From: Acidovorax sp.
GTDB taxonomy: Bacteria; Pseudomonadota; Gammaproteobacteria; Burkholderiales; Burkholderiaceae_C
DNA: 49,959 bases
Direction: 5' to 3'
Assembly (NCBI GenBank): GCA_031277855.1
Contig: JAITLO010000016.1
Location: 1-49,959 of the forward strand
Shown piece by piece: positions 27,143-35,711 of this stretch (positions within the stretch are counted from its first letter, which is position 1; the number at the start of each line of letters is the position of its first letter). The notes under the pieces are model-generated. The model did no database searches. It saw nothing but the letters and a program-made list of their open reading frames with translations, and was not told the DNA's origin. The translations under genes were made by a program, and so were the position numbers.

Positions 27143-28126
27143 ATGAATACAGCCAAAAGTCCGCGTGGCATCCAGGAAGCCGATGTCTGGGCAGCCGCCG
27201 ATGCCTTGATTGCCCAGGGGTTGCGCCCCACCATCGAGCGTGTGCGCCAGCACATAGGGCGGGGCTCACCGAATACCGTCAGCCCCTTGCTGGAAGGCTG
27301 GTTTGCCACGCTGGGCGCACGCCTGGGGGTGTCGGAATCTGCCCAGGCGCCGGTCGACGATGTGCCAGAACCGGTGCGCCAAGCCGCTTTGCAGATGTGG
27401 CAGGCGGCGCTGGAGCAATCCAAGCAAGCAGCCCAGCAGCAGTTGCTGGAGCGGGAAGCAGCCATTGCCGGTGCGGAAAAAACCTTGGCCGCCAACGAGC
27501 AGCACCTGGTGCAGCGCGAAGAAGCCATGCACCAGCAGAAAAAAGCCATGGACGAGGCCATGAAGCTGGCGCGCAGCCAGTCACAGGAGCTGTCGCGCCG
27601 GCTGGATGAGATGCAGCAGCTGCTGCAGGAGCGGGAGGCCAGCATCCAGGCGCTGCGCCAGGAGCTGGCGGCCAAGCTGCTGCAGCGCGAGGCCGATCAA
27701 CAACAACATGCCGAGGCCTTGCAAACCGCCGCTGCCGAGCGCCAACGCCTGGTGGAGCAATTTGCTGGGAACGAGCGCCGCATGCTGGCCGAGCTGGACC
27801 GCGTGCGCCAGGACTTGTCTACGCAGAAAAAGCAGCAAAGCGAAGGCGAGAAAAAAGCGCAGGCGCGTTATGAGGAGTTGCACGGGCGCTTTGTGCAGTC
27901 CGAAGAGGAATTGGTGCAAGCCAGGGGAGGGCAGTTGTCGGCCGAGCAGGCGCTGCGTTCGGCCCAGGAGCATATGGCCGATTTGAAGGCGCTGGCTGCG
28001 GCTCGCGACCCGCAGTTACAGATTCAGCTGCAGCCGACCCCAGAATCTGCACGCATGCGCTCCGCACGCCCGGCCGCAGCGCGGCGGAGTCTGCCCGCCA
28101 AGAGCTTGCGCAAAAACCGGCGCTGA
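27143..28126 (+). CDS. KfrA-like DNA-binding coiled-coil protein
   Basis: A 327-residue protein with an N-terminal KfrA-type DNA-binding domain (about residues 8-60: DVWAAADALIAQGLRPTIERVRQHIGRGSPNTVSPLLEGW), a very long coiled coil from about 75 to 285 rich in Gln, Glu and Leu heptads, and a basic tail (RSARPAAARRSLPAKSLRKNRR). Plasmid KfrA binds AT-rich operators, represses itself and helps plasmid maintenance, acting as a filament-like, partition-related protein. Here the gene is chromosomal and divergent from an intact tyrosine recombinase. Its promoter has an obvious inverted repeat. Role in the pair is unknown: it may be an accessory architectural factor for recombination, or a repressor of both genes. 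Confidence 0.85.
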   Translation: MNTAKSPRGIQEADVWAAADALIAQGLRPTIERVRQHIGRGSPNTVSPLLEGWFATLGARLGVSESAQAPVDDVPEPVRQAALQMWQAALEQSKQAAQQQLLEREAAIAGAEKTLAANEQHLVQREEAMHQQKKAMDEAMKLARSQSQELSRRLDEMQQLLQEREASIQALRQELAAKLLQREADQQQHAEALQTAAAERQRLVEQFAGNERRMLAELDRVRQDLSTQKKQQSEGEKKAQARYEELHGRFVQSEEELVQARGGQLSAEQALRSAQEHMADLKALAAARDPQLQIQLQPTPESARMRSARPAAARRSLPAKSLRKNRR

Positions 28127-28178
28127 TGAGTCTTGTGAGCGTTGACGGGCGCAGGGCCGTGTACCGGGCTGTAATGAA

Positions 28179-28203
28179 AAAGCTGCCGCATGGCGGCAGC
28201 TTT
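28179..28203. terminator. Bidirectional terminator between convergent genes
   Basis: AAAGCTGCCGC (28179-28189) and GCGGCAGCTTT (28193-28203) make a perfect 11-bp stem with a 3-nt loop. A-runs on the left and T on the right allow termination of the kfrA-like gene on the plus strand and the DUF1641 gene on the minus strand. Confidence 0.85.
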
Positions 28204-28235
28204 CAACACCTTGCTTGTGGCAAGAGAGGGGCGAC

Positions 28236-28676
28236 TCAGTCGGCCGTGTAGTCTATGGGGTCGTAGGCGTGCTGGCGGCCCAGCGCTCCGGCCACCGACA
28301 GCAAGAACGCCAGCCCACGCCGTACCTCGGGCTCTTTGGCCATGCGCAGCAGCCCTATCAGCGTGGGCGTTTCCTCCATGCGCTCCATGCGAGCAGCCGC
28401 CATGCGCGCTGCATTGCAGGCAGACCAGGTCGCACCCACGCCTTCTTCAAAGGCCTTGGCCATTTTCTCGACCATATAGGCGTCGCTCATGTCCACCACA
28501 TCGGCGGTGACGGACAGCAGATCGACCACGCGGTTCAGCCGTCGGCCTGCCAGCAGTGGCTCCAGCTTGGCCATCAACTCGGCCAGGCCCTGCAAAGCAG
28601 CATCGTCTTGCAGCAAGCCTGCGGCTGCAGAGGTTGCGGGGCTGGGGTTCTCGGAAATATCGGCAACTTTGCTCAT
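28236..28676 (-). CDS. DUF1641-family protein
   Basis: A 146-residue protein of the DUF1641 family with the conserved stretch LGRRLNRVVDLLS-like (here LAGRRLNRVVDLLSVTADVVDMSD), a central helix MVEKMAKAFEEGV and the terminal segment TLIGLLRMAKEPEVRRGLAFLLSVAGALGRQ. Function is not established. Members are often encoded beside sulfide:quinone oxidoreductase-like or formate-dehydrogenase-like genes; here it follows an SQR-like gene by 33 bp in the same direction, so it probably works with that flavoprotein at the membrane. Confidence 0.85.
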   Translation of the reverse strand: MSKVADISENPSPATSAAAGLLQDDAALQGLAELMAKLEPLLAGRRLNRVVDLLSVTADVVDMSDAYMVEKMAKAFEEGVGATWSACNAARMAAARMERMEETPTLIGLLRMAKEPEVRRGLAFLLSVAGALGRQHAYDPIDYTAD

Positions 28677-28709
28677 CTGGAATCTCCTTTTCTATGCACG
28701 CGATATGGC

Positions 28710-29900
28710 TCAGATCAGTCCGCGTGCCACGGCCCAATACGCGCCGCGGTTAAAGCCTTTGCGCATCATCCCGCCCAGCTTGTTGGGGGGCGTGGGTTTG
28801 ACATCTGTTTTGTAGTCGTACCACAGCGGCATGCCGTCATCCAGCCCCATCTGGGCAATGGCGACGACACGGCCGTCATAGGCGTCCGAGGTGCGACCAA
28901 AGCGGATTTGCGAGGCAATGTTGTTGACCACCACCGGCGACTGGCTGTGGCAGGAGCCGCCGGCCTTGCTGACCGGCAGGTCCACGGTATCGCCCAGCAC
29001 ATAGACATGCTCCATACCCAGCACCTGCATGGTTTCATGGTCGGTGGGCAGCCAGCCTTCGCCGTCCTGGGCCTGGGAGATGCCGCAGTCACGCACGGCC
29101 TGCACTGCTCGGATGGGGGGGGTGGCCATGAGGATGTCGAAGTCCTCCGACTGGCCTTCTTCGGAATAGGCCACCTTGGTGTCTGGATCCACATGCGAGA
29201 GCGTGAAGCCGCGCTGAAAACGTATGCCGCGCTGTGTGAACACGGTGGGCAGGATCTCGCAGGTGTCTTTTTGCAGGAACAGGCAGTTGCGCAGCAGCTG
29301 CGAAACTGTGGGGTAGGTGTAGACAATCTCGACCTTGTCGCGCACGCCACGCCGGCGCAGCAAATCGTCGAGCATCAAGGTGGTCTCGATCGGCGCAATA
29401 CCGCATTGGTGCGGCACGTTTGGCGTTTTGGGGAAGGTGACGGTGACGAAGATGCGGCCTTTTTCAATGCGGGCCAGCTTGTCTGCCAGCTGGCGCGAAG
29501 CGGCATGCTGGTAGAAATGGTCGCCACCTTCGGCCAGGCCCGGAATGCGCTCGGGGGAGGGCACGCAACCGGTGGAGATCACCAGATGGTCATAGCCAAA
29601 CTGTTTGCCGCTCTTGCAGCGCACTTTCTGTCCGGGAAAGTCAAACCCCTCGACCTCTTCCACCTGAAAGTCGATCTCCGGGCGCAGCAGGCTGCGCTGC
29701 TTGCGCCGCAACTCGTCACGGAAGAAGGCATTGAAAGCCACATACATGAAAGCGGGCTTGTAGTAGTGCCACGGAGAGTTGGAGAGCATGGTGATGCGCA
29801 CCTTGCCAGCCAGAATCTCCGGGTACAGCTTGGTGACCAGATGATTGGCGGTCATGGTCCCGCCAATGCCGCCACCGATGATCAATATGTGATGCGCCAT
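28710..29900 (-). CDS. Sulfide:quinone oxidoreductase-like flavoprotein
   Basis: A 396-residue FAD protein of the disulfide-reductase superfamily. The FAD-binding start is ILIIGGGIGGTMTANHL, the second motif is DHLVISTGCVPS, and VYVLGDTVDLPVSKAGGSCHSQ is the C-terminal FAD loop. Cys112, Cys166 (PHQCGIAPIE, like the KCxGAPxK cysteine of SQR) and Cys317 are placed like the redox cysteines of sulfide:quinone oxidoreductase; no NAD-binding GxGxxG is prominent. It probably oxidises sulfide or a persulfide and reduces quinone. Start MAHHIL is preferred (GGGAG 8 bp upstream) over an upstream in-frame ATG. A TetR regulator gene lies just upstream and DUF1641 downstream. NDH-2-type activity is an alternative. 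Confidence 0.82.
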   Translation of the reverse strand: MAHHILIIGGGIGGTMTANHLVTKLYPEILAGKVRITMLSNSPWHYYKPAFMYVAFNAFFRDELRRKQRSLLRPEIDFQVEEVEGFDFPGQKVRCKSGKQFGYDHLVISTGCVPSPERIPGLAEGGDHFYQHAASRQLADKLARIEKGRIFVTVTFPKTPNVPHQCGIAPIETTLMLDDLLRRRGVRDKVEIVYTYPTVSQLLRNCLFLQKDTCEILPTVFTQRGIRFQRGFTLSHVDPDTKVAYSEEGQSEDFDILMATPPIRAVQAVRDCGISQAQDGEGWLPTDHETMQVLGMEHVYVLGDTVDLPVSKAGGSCHSQSPVVVNNIASQIRFGRTSDAYDGRVVAIAQMGLDDGMPLWYDYKTDVKPTPPNKLGGMMRKGFNRGAYWAVARGLI

Positions 29901-29974
29901 TCCTTCTACTCCCTGTCTACTTTCAGTCAAACAAGCGTCGGCATGGGGTGCCGGCACGGATAAATCGGTAACGC

Positions 29975-30598
29975 TCAGTCAGGCTGCAGCGATCGCCACA
30001 CGCCCTCCCAGAGGGGCTCAAACAGTTGCTCTATCGATGTGTCCACCAGTCCATCGAGCCGCAGGCAAATCATGCGGATGGCGGCTCCATACATCAGGCT
30101 GGCAGCGACCATGGGGTTCATGTCGCGGATTTCGCCGTCCGCCATGCCGGCAAAGACAAAGCCGCGCATGCGCACAAAGGCAGAAGCCGAGCAAATGGCT
30201 TTCTCTTCAGGCAAAAACTCGCGGTGGCGCGCGTTGACGACAAAACCCATGGCTTCGGGCTCGGCTTCCGCCAGGCCAAACAGCATGCGCAGCACGGCCT
30301 CACAGCGTTCGCGGCTGCTGCTGTGGCGCTCTTCAATCTCGTCCAGCAGCACATTCATGCGCGCCAGCAAATGCAGGTATAGCTCGCGCGCAATGCCTTC
30401 CTTGTCGGAGAAGTGGCTGTAGAAGAAGCCGATGGACACGCCGGCCTCTGCACACAGGTCCTGGATGGAGGTGTTGAAGAAGCCGCGCTGCACAAACAGG
30501 CCCAGCGCCACGCGCAAGGTCTGCACATGGCGTGAGCCTGCGTGGGGGAAGAAGGTCCAGGTTGCGTTGGGCATGCTGAAAGTAGAACGAATCTTCAT
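29975..30598 (-). CDS. TetR-family transcriptional regulator
   Basis: About 207 residues: a TetR helix-turn-helix (RHVQTLRVALGLFVQRGFFNTSIQDLCAEAGVSIGFFYSHFSDKEGIARELYLHLLARM) and an all-helical ligand domain of undefined specificity. It is co-oriented with the SQR-like and DUF1641 genes, 74 bp upstream of the former, and probably regulates them. The start is uncertain: ATG at 30598 is used, ATG 30574 is equally possible, and neither has a good ribosome site; an extension to 30655 is open but unlikely. Confidence 0.85.
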   Translation of the reverse strand: MKIRSTFSMPNATWTFFPHAGSRHVQTLRVALGLFVQRGFFNTSIQDLCAEAGVSIGFFYSHFSDKEGIARELYLHLLARMNVLLDEIEERHSSSRERCEAVLRMLFGLAEAEPEAMGFVVNARHREFLPEEKAICSASAFVRMRGFVFAGMADGEIRDMNPMVAASLMYGAAIRMICLRLDGLVDTSIEQLFEPLWEGVWRSLQPD

Positions 30599-31100
30599 TT
30601 CATTTTTGTGCATGCCGGTGCAGGAGCGCCACACGGGTTTCCCCAGGCGTGACAAACCGCTTGCATACGCTCAAACGCGCGAAGGACTGGAGCTCTCTTC
30701 AACGCTCCACAGGAACCCTGTGCGGCCTTCAGAAAGCGCTGGATTCGAAATGGAGCCTGTATTTCACTCATGGAAATAATGAGAGTGGATGCTTTCTTAG
30801 ATATTTTTGGATTGCGCCAAACACAGTGTATTTAGCTTTTTTAAGCAGTGGTGTTGATTGTTTTTTAAAAAATTTATCTGCCGCTTTTACTTTATAGCCA
30901 TAAGCATGCAAGCAGGTAGTTTGGCCCTGTTTGAATATATACGGGCGCGTAGGATTTTGCCTTCATTCGCGTAGGAATGGCGGGCGAAAACGTAAGGACG
31001 GGACTACAAAGAAAAGAGAAAAATTGGCGGAGTGAAAATTCAATCTGTAACTAGGATTTGCAGAAATATCACAGCCTGCGGATGCTAGAGAGGGAATTTC
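30599..31100. other. AT-rich leader region of the autotransporter gene
   Basis: No gene is seen in these 502 bp. The right 330 bp are much more AT-rich than the surroundings, including TTTTTTAAAAAA near 30861. Two direct copies of CGCGTAGGA stand at 30946-30954 and 30968-30976, 22 bp apart start to start (two helical turns), a layout common for transcription-factor pairs. A ribosome site GAGGGAA precedes the autotransporter ATG at 31101. Confidence 0.5.
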
Positions 31101-34100
31101 ATGCATAGAGCTTATTCTTTGATTTGCAATTTCAAGATAAATGATAACCCGCTTATTTATCTTAAAAAAACGAAATGGAAAGAAAGTCGAAGCGAGGTAT
31201 TTAAGCTCAAAGCGATTTCCGTGGCTTTTTTATCGCTTTTTATTCAAATGCCTGCAGCACTTGCTGCAGACGAATGGGTTGGAAATAGCTCGAATAAATG
31301 GACGGATCCGGCCAACTGGTCGTCCGGCGTACTGCCCAGCAATCTCAGTGATATTGTCCTCAACAAATCGGGAAATTATTCATTGATCATCGAAGGGCTG
31401 CTGGAAAACTACAATATCAAAAATCTTGCCATTGGGAATTCACAAAAAATTGGTGAGCTCGTTATTGGCAGTGGTGCAGGGCTGACCGTTGATCAATTCC
31501 AGCTTGGTAATGGAGTGGGATCATTCGGAAAGTTAACCATCAGTGGCAAGGATGCCAAGCTGACAATTGGCAACCGTAGCTTTTCGGGAAAAGATGGAAA
31601 TTCCGAAATAGTCATAGAAAATGGTGGTCAGCTTGAAATGCTGAATGGCCAAAGCATTGACATGGGAAATGGATTGGGAGTATCTAAAGATATTTTTACC
31701 ATAAAAGGTCAGGGTTCCCTTGCAAATATGAATGCATGGATTCTTGCGGCATATGGGTCTAATATGCAGGGAAGCCAGAATACTTCCATCATCAATGTGC
31801 TAGATGGTGCTGTTTTGAATGCAGCAGGAGTTAATGTAGGCTATTCCGGGCATGGGGTTTTGAACATTGAGCAGGCTACGGTAAATATAGGCACCGGTAT
31901 GCATTCTGCATACTACAGTGGGTCTACTGCAGAAATCAATGTGCATGGTGAAAATGCACGTTTGACAAGCCCTAGCTGGGATTTTTCGGAGCGAGGTCAT
32001 GCAGTTTTAAACGTCTATGACAAAGCCACAGCCTCCGTTGGTGAGTTCTATGCTGGTTTTGACCCGGGTTCTGTAGGCATAGTGAATGTAACGGGTGGGG
32101 CCAAAGTCATGGGAGTAGACTCTGGCATCGCAAATGGAGCCGGCTCGCTTGTAACGGTTAATATTGACGGAAAGAACTCGAACTGGAGCAATACAGGAGG
32201 ATTTTATCTATCCATTGACGGGGAGAGTGTATTAAACGTCCACCAAGGCGGCTCTCTGGATGTTGCAGGAGAATTCTATATAGCGGCCAATACCGGGAGC
32301 CAGGCAGTTGCTAATGTGAGTGGAGCCACATCCTATATCCATAGCAAGCTTGGCACGTTTGTGGGCTCGGGTGGAAACGGTGTGTTGAATATCAATCACA
32401 ATGCCGTCGTCATGGAAGATAGCGTGGTTTCTGTGGCTGATGACATTGGCTCCAAAGGCGTTATCAATATAGGCGATGGGGCAACGCTTGGTTTTTTAAA
32501 AACGCCTACCGTGATTGGTGGTAATGGTGATGCTTATTTGAACTTCAATCACCAGGAGACAATGGATTTTGACTCCAAGATGCAGGGAAATTTGACAGTT
32601 AGTCATTTGAATGCTGGCACTACCGTCTTCAATGGAATCAGTGATTACAAAGGTGAAACCTATATCCATGCTGGCACGTTGAAAGCCGGTGGAGCATCTG
32701 TCTTTAGTTATCAGTCCAATTACCATGTGGGGGCTGCTGGGGTTGTGAATCTGAATGATTACAATCAAACCATTTCCGACCTAAATAACAATGGCTTGGT
32801 GAGATTTGGCAGCCATGTCGGAACCTCACTCTCTGCGAATAATTTCAATTCAAACAATGGCGTATTGTCGTTGAATAGCACGTTGAACGATGATGCATCC
32901 AAGACCGATATCTTGTATGTCAGGGGGAACACCTCGGGAACAGGATTTATTGCAATCAACAAGCAAAATAGTGTGGGAGCAGAGACCAAAGAAGGCATCA
33001 AAATTATCGATGTGGCTGGCGCATCGAATGCCAAGTTCTCTTTGCTGAGCAATTACTCCAAGAATGGAGCACCCGCTATCATCAGCGGCGCCTATGCCTA
33101 CCAGCTGTACCAAGGCAGCAAATCCAATCCAGGCAATGGAAACTGGTATTTGAGAAACACGGGCTATGGTGATCCGGTTGCGCCTTATGCTCTGTATCCG
33201 CTGACCTTGTTGGGACTTTATGAGCTGCCCACCTTGCGGCAGCGGGTTGGCAACCGCTATTGGTTGCTGGATCGTGGTGCAGAGAGCCTCCAAACCAAGG
33301 AGCAGGGCGCCTGGGTACGTGTGGAGCACAGCACCTCCCGTGTCAATCCATTCCACGCGACCGTGGACAACCGCTATTCACAGAACATCACGTTGCTACA
33401 GGCCGGGGTGGACCGCACTTTCTCCGAAGATGAAAAAGGCAGAATGGTTGGCGGGCTCAATCTGCAATATGCCAATGGGGACAGCAAGATCCGGTCAAAC
33501 GAGCTGGCCAGTGGCAAGATCAAGAGTGAGATGTGGGCCGTGGGGCTGAGTGGAACCTGGTATGGGCAAGATGGTTTTTATATGGACAACCAGGCCTTGC
33601 TGGGCTGGCACTCCAGCGATCTCAGCTCTCAAACCAGTAGCGGTGACCTGGTGAAAAAGAACAAGGGGTGGGGCTATACGCTGTCCAGCGAGCTGGGGAA
33701 AAAATACCGCATCGATGAAGAATTTGCGGTCAGCCCGCAAACCCAATTGATCTTCTCTGAGGCGCGTTTTGACCAGTTCACCGATATCCATGGCACCAAG
33801 GTCAAGCTAGACAAGGGAAAAAGCTTGCGTGCGCGCTTCGGTGTGGCCTTGGACAAGGAATGGTCTGCCAACCGCTATGAGAAGCGCAATGTGTATGGGG
33901 TGGCCAATCTGAACTATGAATTCTTGAATGGCACCAGGGTCGATGTGGGTGGAGTCAAATTCAACAATGAAAAAGACCGCCTCTGGATTGAGTTTGGCGT
34001 AGGTGGGAAGTACAGCTGGAGCCGGAACAAATACAGCGTTTATGGCGAGCTCTCGGCCGCTGCTGGCTTCCATGACCCTGGCAGCTCTCACACCCTCAAA

Positions 34101-34130
34101 GGGATAGTGGGCTTCAGAGCCAGCTTCTGA
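31101..34130 (+). CDS. Type Va autotransporter, 1009 residues
   Basis: A self-secreted surface protein. A long basic N-region (residues 1-37) precedes a hydrophobic core and cleavage near ALA-AD (about residue 55), that is an extended signal peptide. The passenger (about 56-735) consists of repetitive beta-helix strands with Gly/Asn/Val patterns such as GVLNIEQATVNIG, GHAVLNVYDKATASVG and KGVINIGDGATLG, ending with a PATR-like turn (YKGETYIHAGTLKAGGASVF). The C-terminal beta-barrel (about 740-1009) ends in Phe (GIVGFRASF), as BAM substrates do. The passenger is AT-rich, the barrel more like the host, suggesting a swapped passenger. No catalytic motif or RGD was seen; adhesion or aggregation is likely. 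Confidence 0.9.
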   Translation: MHRAYSLICNFKINDNPLIYLKKTKWKESRSEVFKLKAISVAFLSLFIQMPAALAADEWVGNSSNKWTDPANWSSGVLPSNLSDIVLNKSGNYSLIIEGLLENYNIKNLAIGNSQKIGELVIGSGAGLTVDQFQLGNGVGSFGKLTISGKDAKLTIGNRSFSGKDGNSEIVIENGGQLEMLNGQSIDMGNGLGVSKDIFTIKGQGSLANMNAWILAAYGSNMQGSQNTSIINVLDGAVLNAAGVNVGYSGHGVLNIEQATVNIGTGMHSAYYSGSTAEINVHGENARLTSPSWDFSERGHAVLNVYDKATASVGEFYAGFDPGSVGIVNVTGGAKVMGVDSGIANGAGSLVTVNIDGKNSNWSNTGGFYLSIDGESVLNVHQGGSLDVAGEFYIAANTGSQAVANVSGATSYIHSKLGTFVGSGGNGVLNINHNAVVMEDSVVSVADDIGSKGVINIGDGATLGFLKTPTVIGGNGDAYLNFNHQETMDFDSKMQGNLTVSHLNAGTTVFNGISDYKGETYIHAGTLKAGGASVFSYQSNYHVGAAGVVNLNDYNQTISDLNNNGLVRFGSHVGTSLSANNFNSNNGVLSLNSTLNDDASKTDILYVRGNTSGTGFIAINKQNSVGAETKEGIKIIDVAGASNAKFSLLSNYSKNGAPAIISGAYAYQLYQGSKSNPGNGNWYLRNTGYGDPVAPYALYPLTLLGLYELPTLRQRVGNRYWLLDRGAESLQTKEQGAWVRVEHSTSRVNPFHATVDNRYSQNITLLQAGVDRTFSEDEKGRMVGGLNLQYANGDSKIRSNELASGKIKSEMWAVGLSGTWYGQDGFYMDNQALLGWHSSDLSSQTSSGDLVKKNKGWGYTLSSELGKKYRIDEEFAVSPQTQLIFSEARFDQFTDIHGTKVKLDKGKSLRARFGVALDKEWSANRYEKRNVYGVANLNYEFLNGTRVDVGGVKFNNEKDRLWIEFGVGGKYSWSRNKYSVYGELSAAAGFHDPGSSHTLKGIVGFRASF

Positions 34131-34163
34131 CCAGGCAGCACCTTCACTGCGACCTGCACGCAC

Positions 34164-34197
34164 AACACAGGGGATGCCATATCCCCTGTGTTTGTTT
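34164..34197 (+). terminator. Terminator after the autotransporter
   Basis: AACACAGGGGAT (34164-34175) pairs perfectly with ATCCCCTGTGTT (34181-34192) around a 5-nt loop and is followed by TGTTT. It lies 33 bp after the stop and could also serve the convergent gene ending at 34221. Confidence 0.85.
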
Positions 34198-34220
34198 ATG
34201 CAGCGAGAAGAAGAGGGGTG

Positions 34221-35711
34221 TCAGAGCAATTGCCGGATCAGCTGCTTGCGCACCGGGTCTGTGCGTTGCTCCTGCACCTTGAAGTCGGCGAAGCTGGTGA
34301 ATTTGCGCTGCAGATTGATATCGGTGGACTGCTGGCCCTGAATCAGCTTGCCATCGGCCGCAGCGATCTGCGTGGTGCGCGTGGTCTGGTCCTGGATGTC
34401 ATAGCTGTCGTAATTGCCTCTTTCGGGCTCCAGCGCGGCGTTGTTGCGCGCCCGTAGGTACTGGGCGCTGACCTTTTCGTTTTGCACTTGTTGCACCGCG
34501 GCAGAACCTTTTTCCGGATCTTTCTTCACCGTGGTGGTCTGGCTGATTTCGTGGCGGGCCTGACCCTCTTCATTGACTTGGCCTTGGCTGTTGCGGCGTT
34601 CAAAGTCGCCGCTGAAGCTCCCCTGAAAGTCCATCAGCCCACTGAGCAAAGCGGGCACCTGGCGCTGCAGCATGGCGTCCAGCTTGCCTGTCGGTGTTGT
34701 TGGGCTGGGAGAGGGCGGGGCGAGCTCTTGCAACTGGGTGAACGCCTGTTTGAACAAGGCCACCAGTGCATCGTTGGCATGGCTGCGCTGCACCGAGGCA
34801 TCCAGCTGCTCCAGGATCTGGGCAATAGCGGCCTGGCGCTGCTGGGTCGAACTGCCCCGCAGCGGGGTGGCAGGGTTCAGGCTCAAAGACAGCTCGCTGA
34901 CGCCATTGCGCTGGGGTAGCTGCATCTGCAGTGTGCGCTGTGTGTCGCTCAGTTGCAGGGAAAACGACGGCACGGCGGCATCGCTGGCGTAATCTTTCAC
35001 CGTCAACGACACCGCAGCCAATGCAGAGTTGTCGAAGGCCATGATGCCCGCGAGATCGAGCCGAGGCCCTTGTCCCTGGGCCAGGCCGGAGAGCACGCTC
35101 TCAAAACCCTCGGCAAGCTGGGCAATCGCCTTGCGCTCGGTGTCGCTGAGCTTGCCGGAGCTATTGAGCTCCACATGCAGGCCTGCATTCTGGCCATCCT
35201 GCCCATTCTTGAATGTAATCTGCAGCTGTACCGTCTGCCCGGAACGGGTCTGGATCTGCAGGCCCACACGCGAAGACGTCAGCCGGGCCGTATCGAGCGC
35301 CAATAACTCCTGCGTGCGCGCCGTATCGCTGCTGCCATCGCTGTCCGTGAGGGCGTATGAGGAAAAAGTCTGGCGGTAATGGGTCTGGCCAGTGGCAAAG
35401 CCCTCCAGCAAAAGCCGGCCCAGCCCTCGGGACTGGTTGAGCAAGCCATGCTTTTGGGCGTTGAAGTTCTGGAGCATCAGATTGCTGATGCGGTCATTCG
35501 AAGGACCGCTCCAGGCTTGCCGCTGACTGAGAGGCAACTGCGGCTTGGCATACACCACCGAAGTCTGCTCGGCCGGCTTGCCCAGGGTCAGCTGGGTTGA
35601 TGCTTCCGGGCTCAAGGTTGTGGCGGGAATACCGACAGCTGTCTGCGCTTTCGGGACTGCCGCGCCTGCCTGAATCTGCAAGCCAGCGCTGTTGAACGCA
35701 ATGCTGGTCAT
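34221..35711 (-). CDS. Hypothetical protein, 496 residues
   Basis: Not recognised. No signal peptide or membrane helix is visible. The protein is soluble-looking, rich in Gln, Ser, Leu and Ala. The middle (about 135-275) has alternating beta patterns (VGLQIQTRSGQTVQLQITFKNGQD, then LHVELNSSGKLSDTERKAIAQLAEGFESVLSGLAQG), followed by FSLQLSDTQRTLQMQL; the C-terminal third is polar with RHEISQTTTVKKDPEKG and ends TDPVRKQLIRQLL. Start MTSIAFNSAGLQIQ is preferred, with GGGAGG just upstream, over an ATG at 35762. It stands alone between two surface-protein genes with convergent orientation to the first. Host-like base composition argues for a resident gene. Confidence 0.7.
   Translation of the reverse strand: MTSIAFNSAGLQIQAGAAVPKAQTAVGIPATTLSPEASTQLTLGKPAEQTSVVYAKPQLPLSQRQAWSGPSNDRISNLMLQNFNAQKHGLLNQSRGLGRLLLEGFATGQTHYRQTFSSYALTDSDGSSDTARTQELLALDTARLTSSRVGLQIQTRSGQTVQLQITFKNGQDGQNAGLHVELNSSGKLSDTERKAIAQLAEGFESVLSGLAQGQGPRLDLAGIMAFDNSALAAVSLTVKDYASDAAVPSFSLQLSDTQRTLQMQLPQRNGVSELSLSLNPATPLRGSSTQQRQAAIAQILEQLDASVQRSHANDALVALFKQAFTQLQELAPPSPSPTTPTGKLDAMLQRQVPALLSGLMDFQGSFSGDFERRNSQGQVNEEGQARHEISQTTTVKKDPEKGSAAVQQVQNEKVSAQYLRARNNAALEPERGNYDSYDIQDQTTRTTQIAAADGKLIQGQQSTDINLQRKFTSFADFKVQEQRTDPVRKQLIRQLL

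Noticed and set aside
26956..27675. Upstream extension of the recombinase reading frame on the minus strand
   Set aside because: It is antisense to the kfrA-like gene and low in complexity; the Met at 26955 has a good ribosome site.
25765..28126. A complete integrative element or prophage around the recombinase
   Set aside because: No flanking direct repeats, tRNA target, phage genes or conjugation genes are visible; edd-eda on one side and the SQR cassette on the other look resident.
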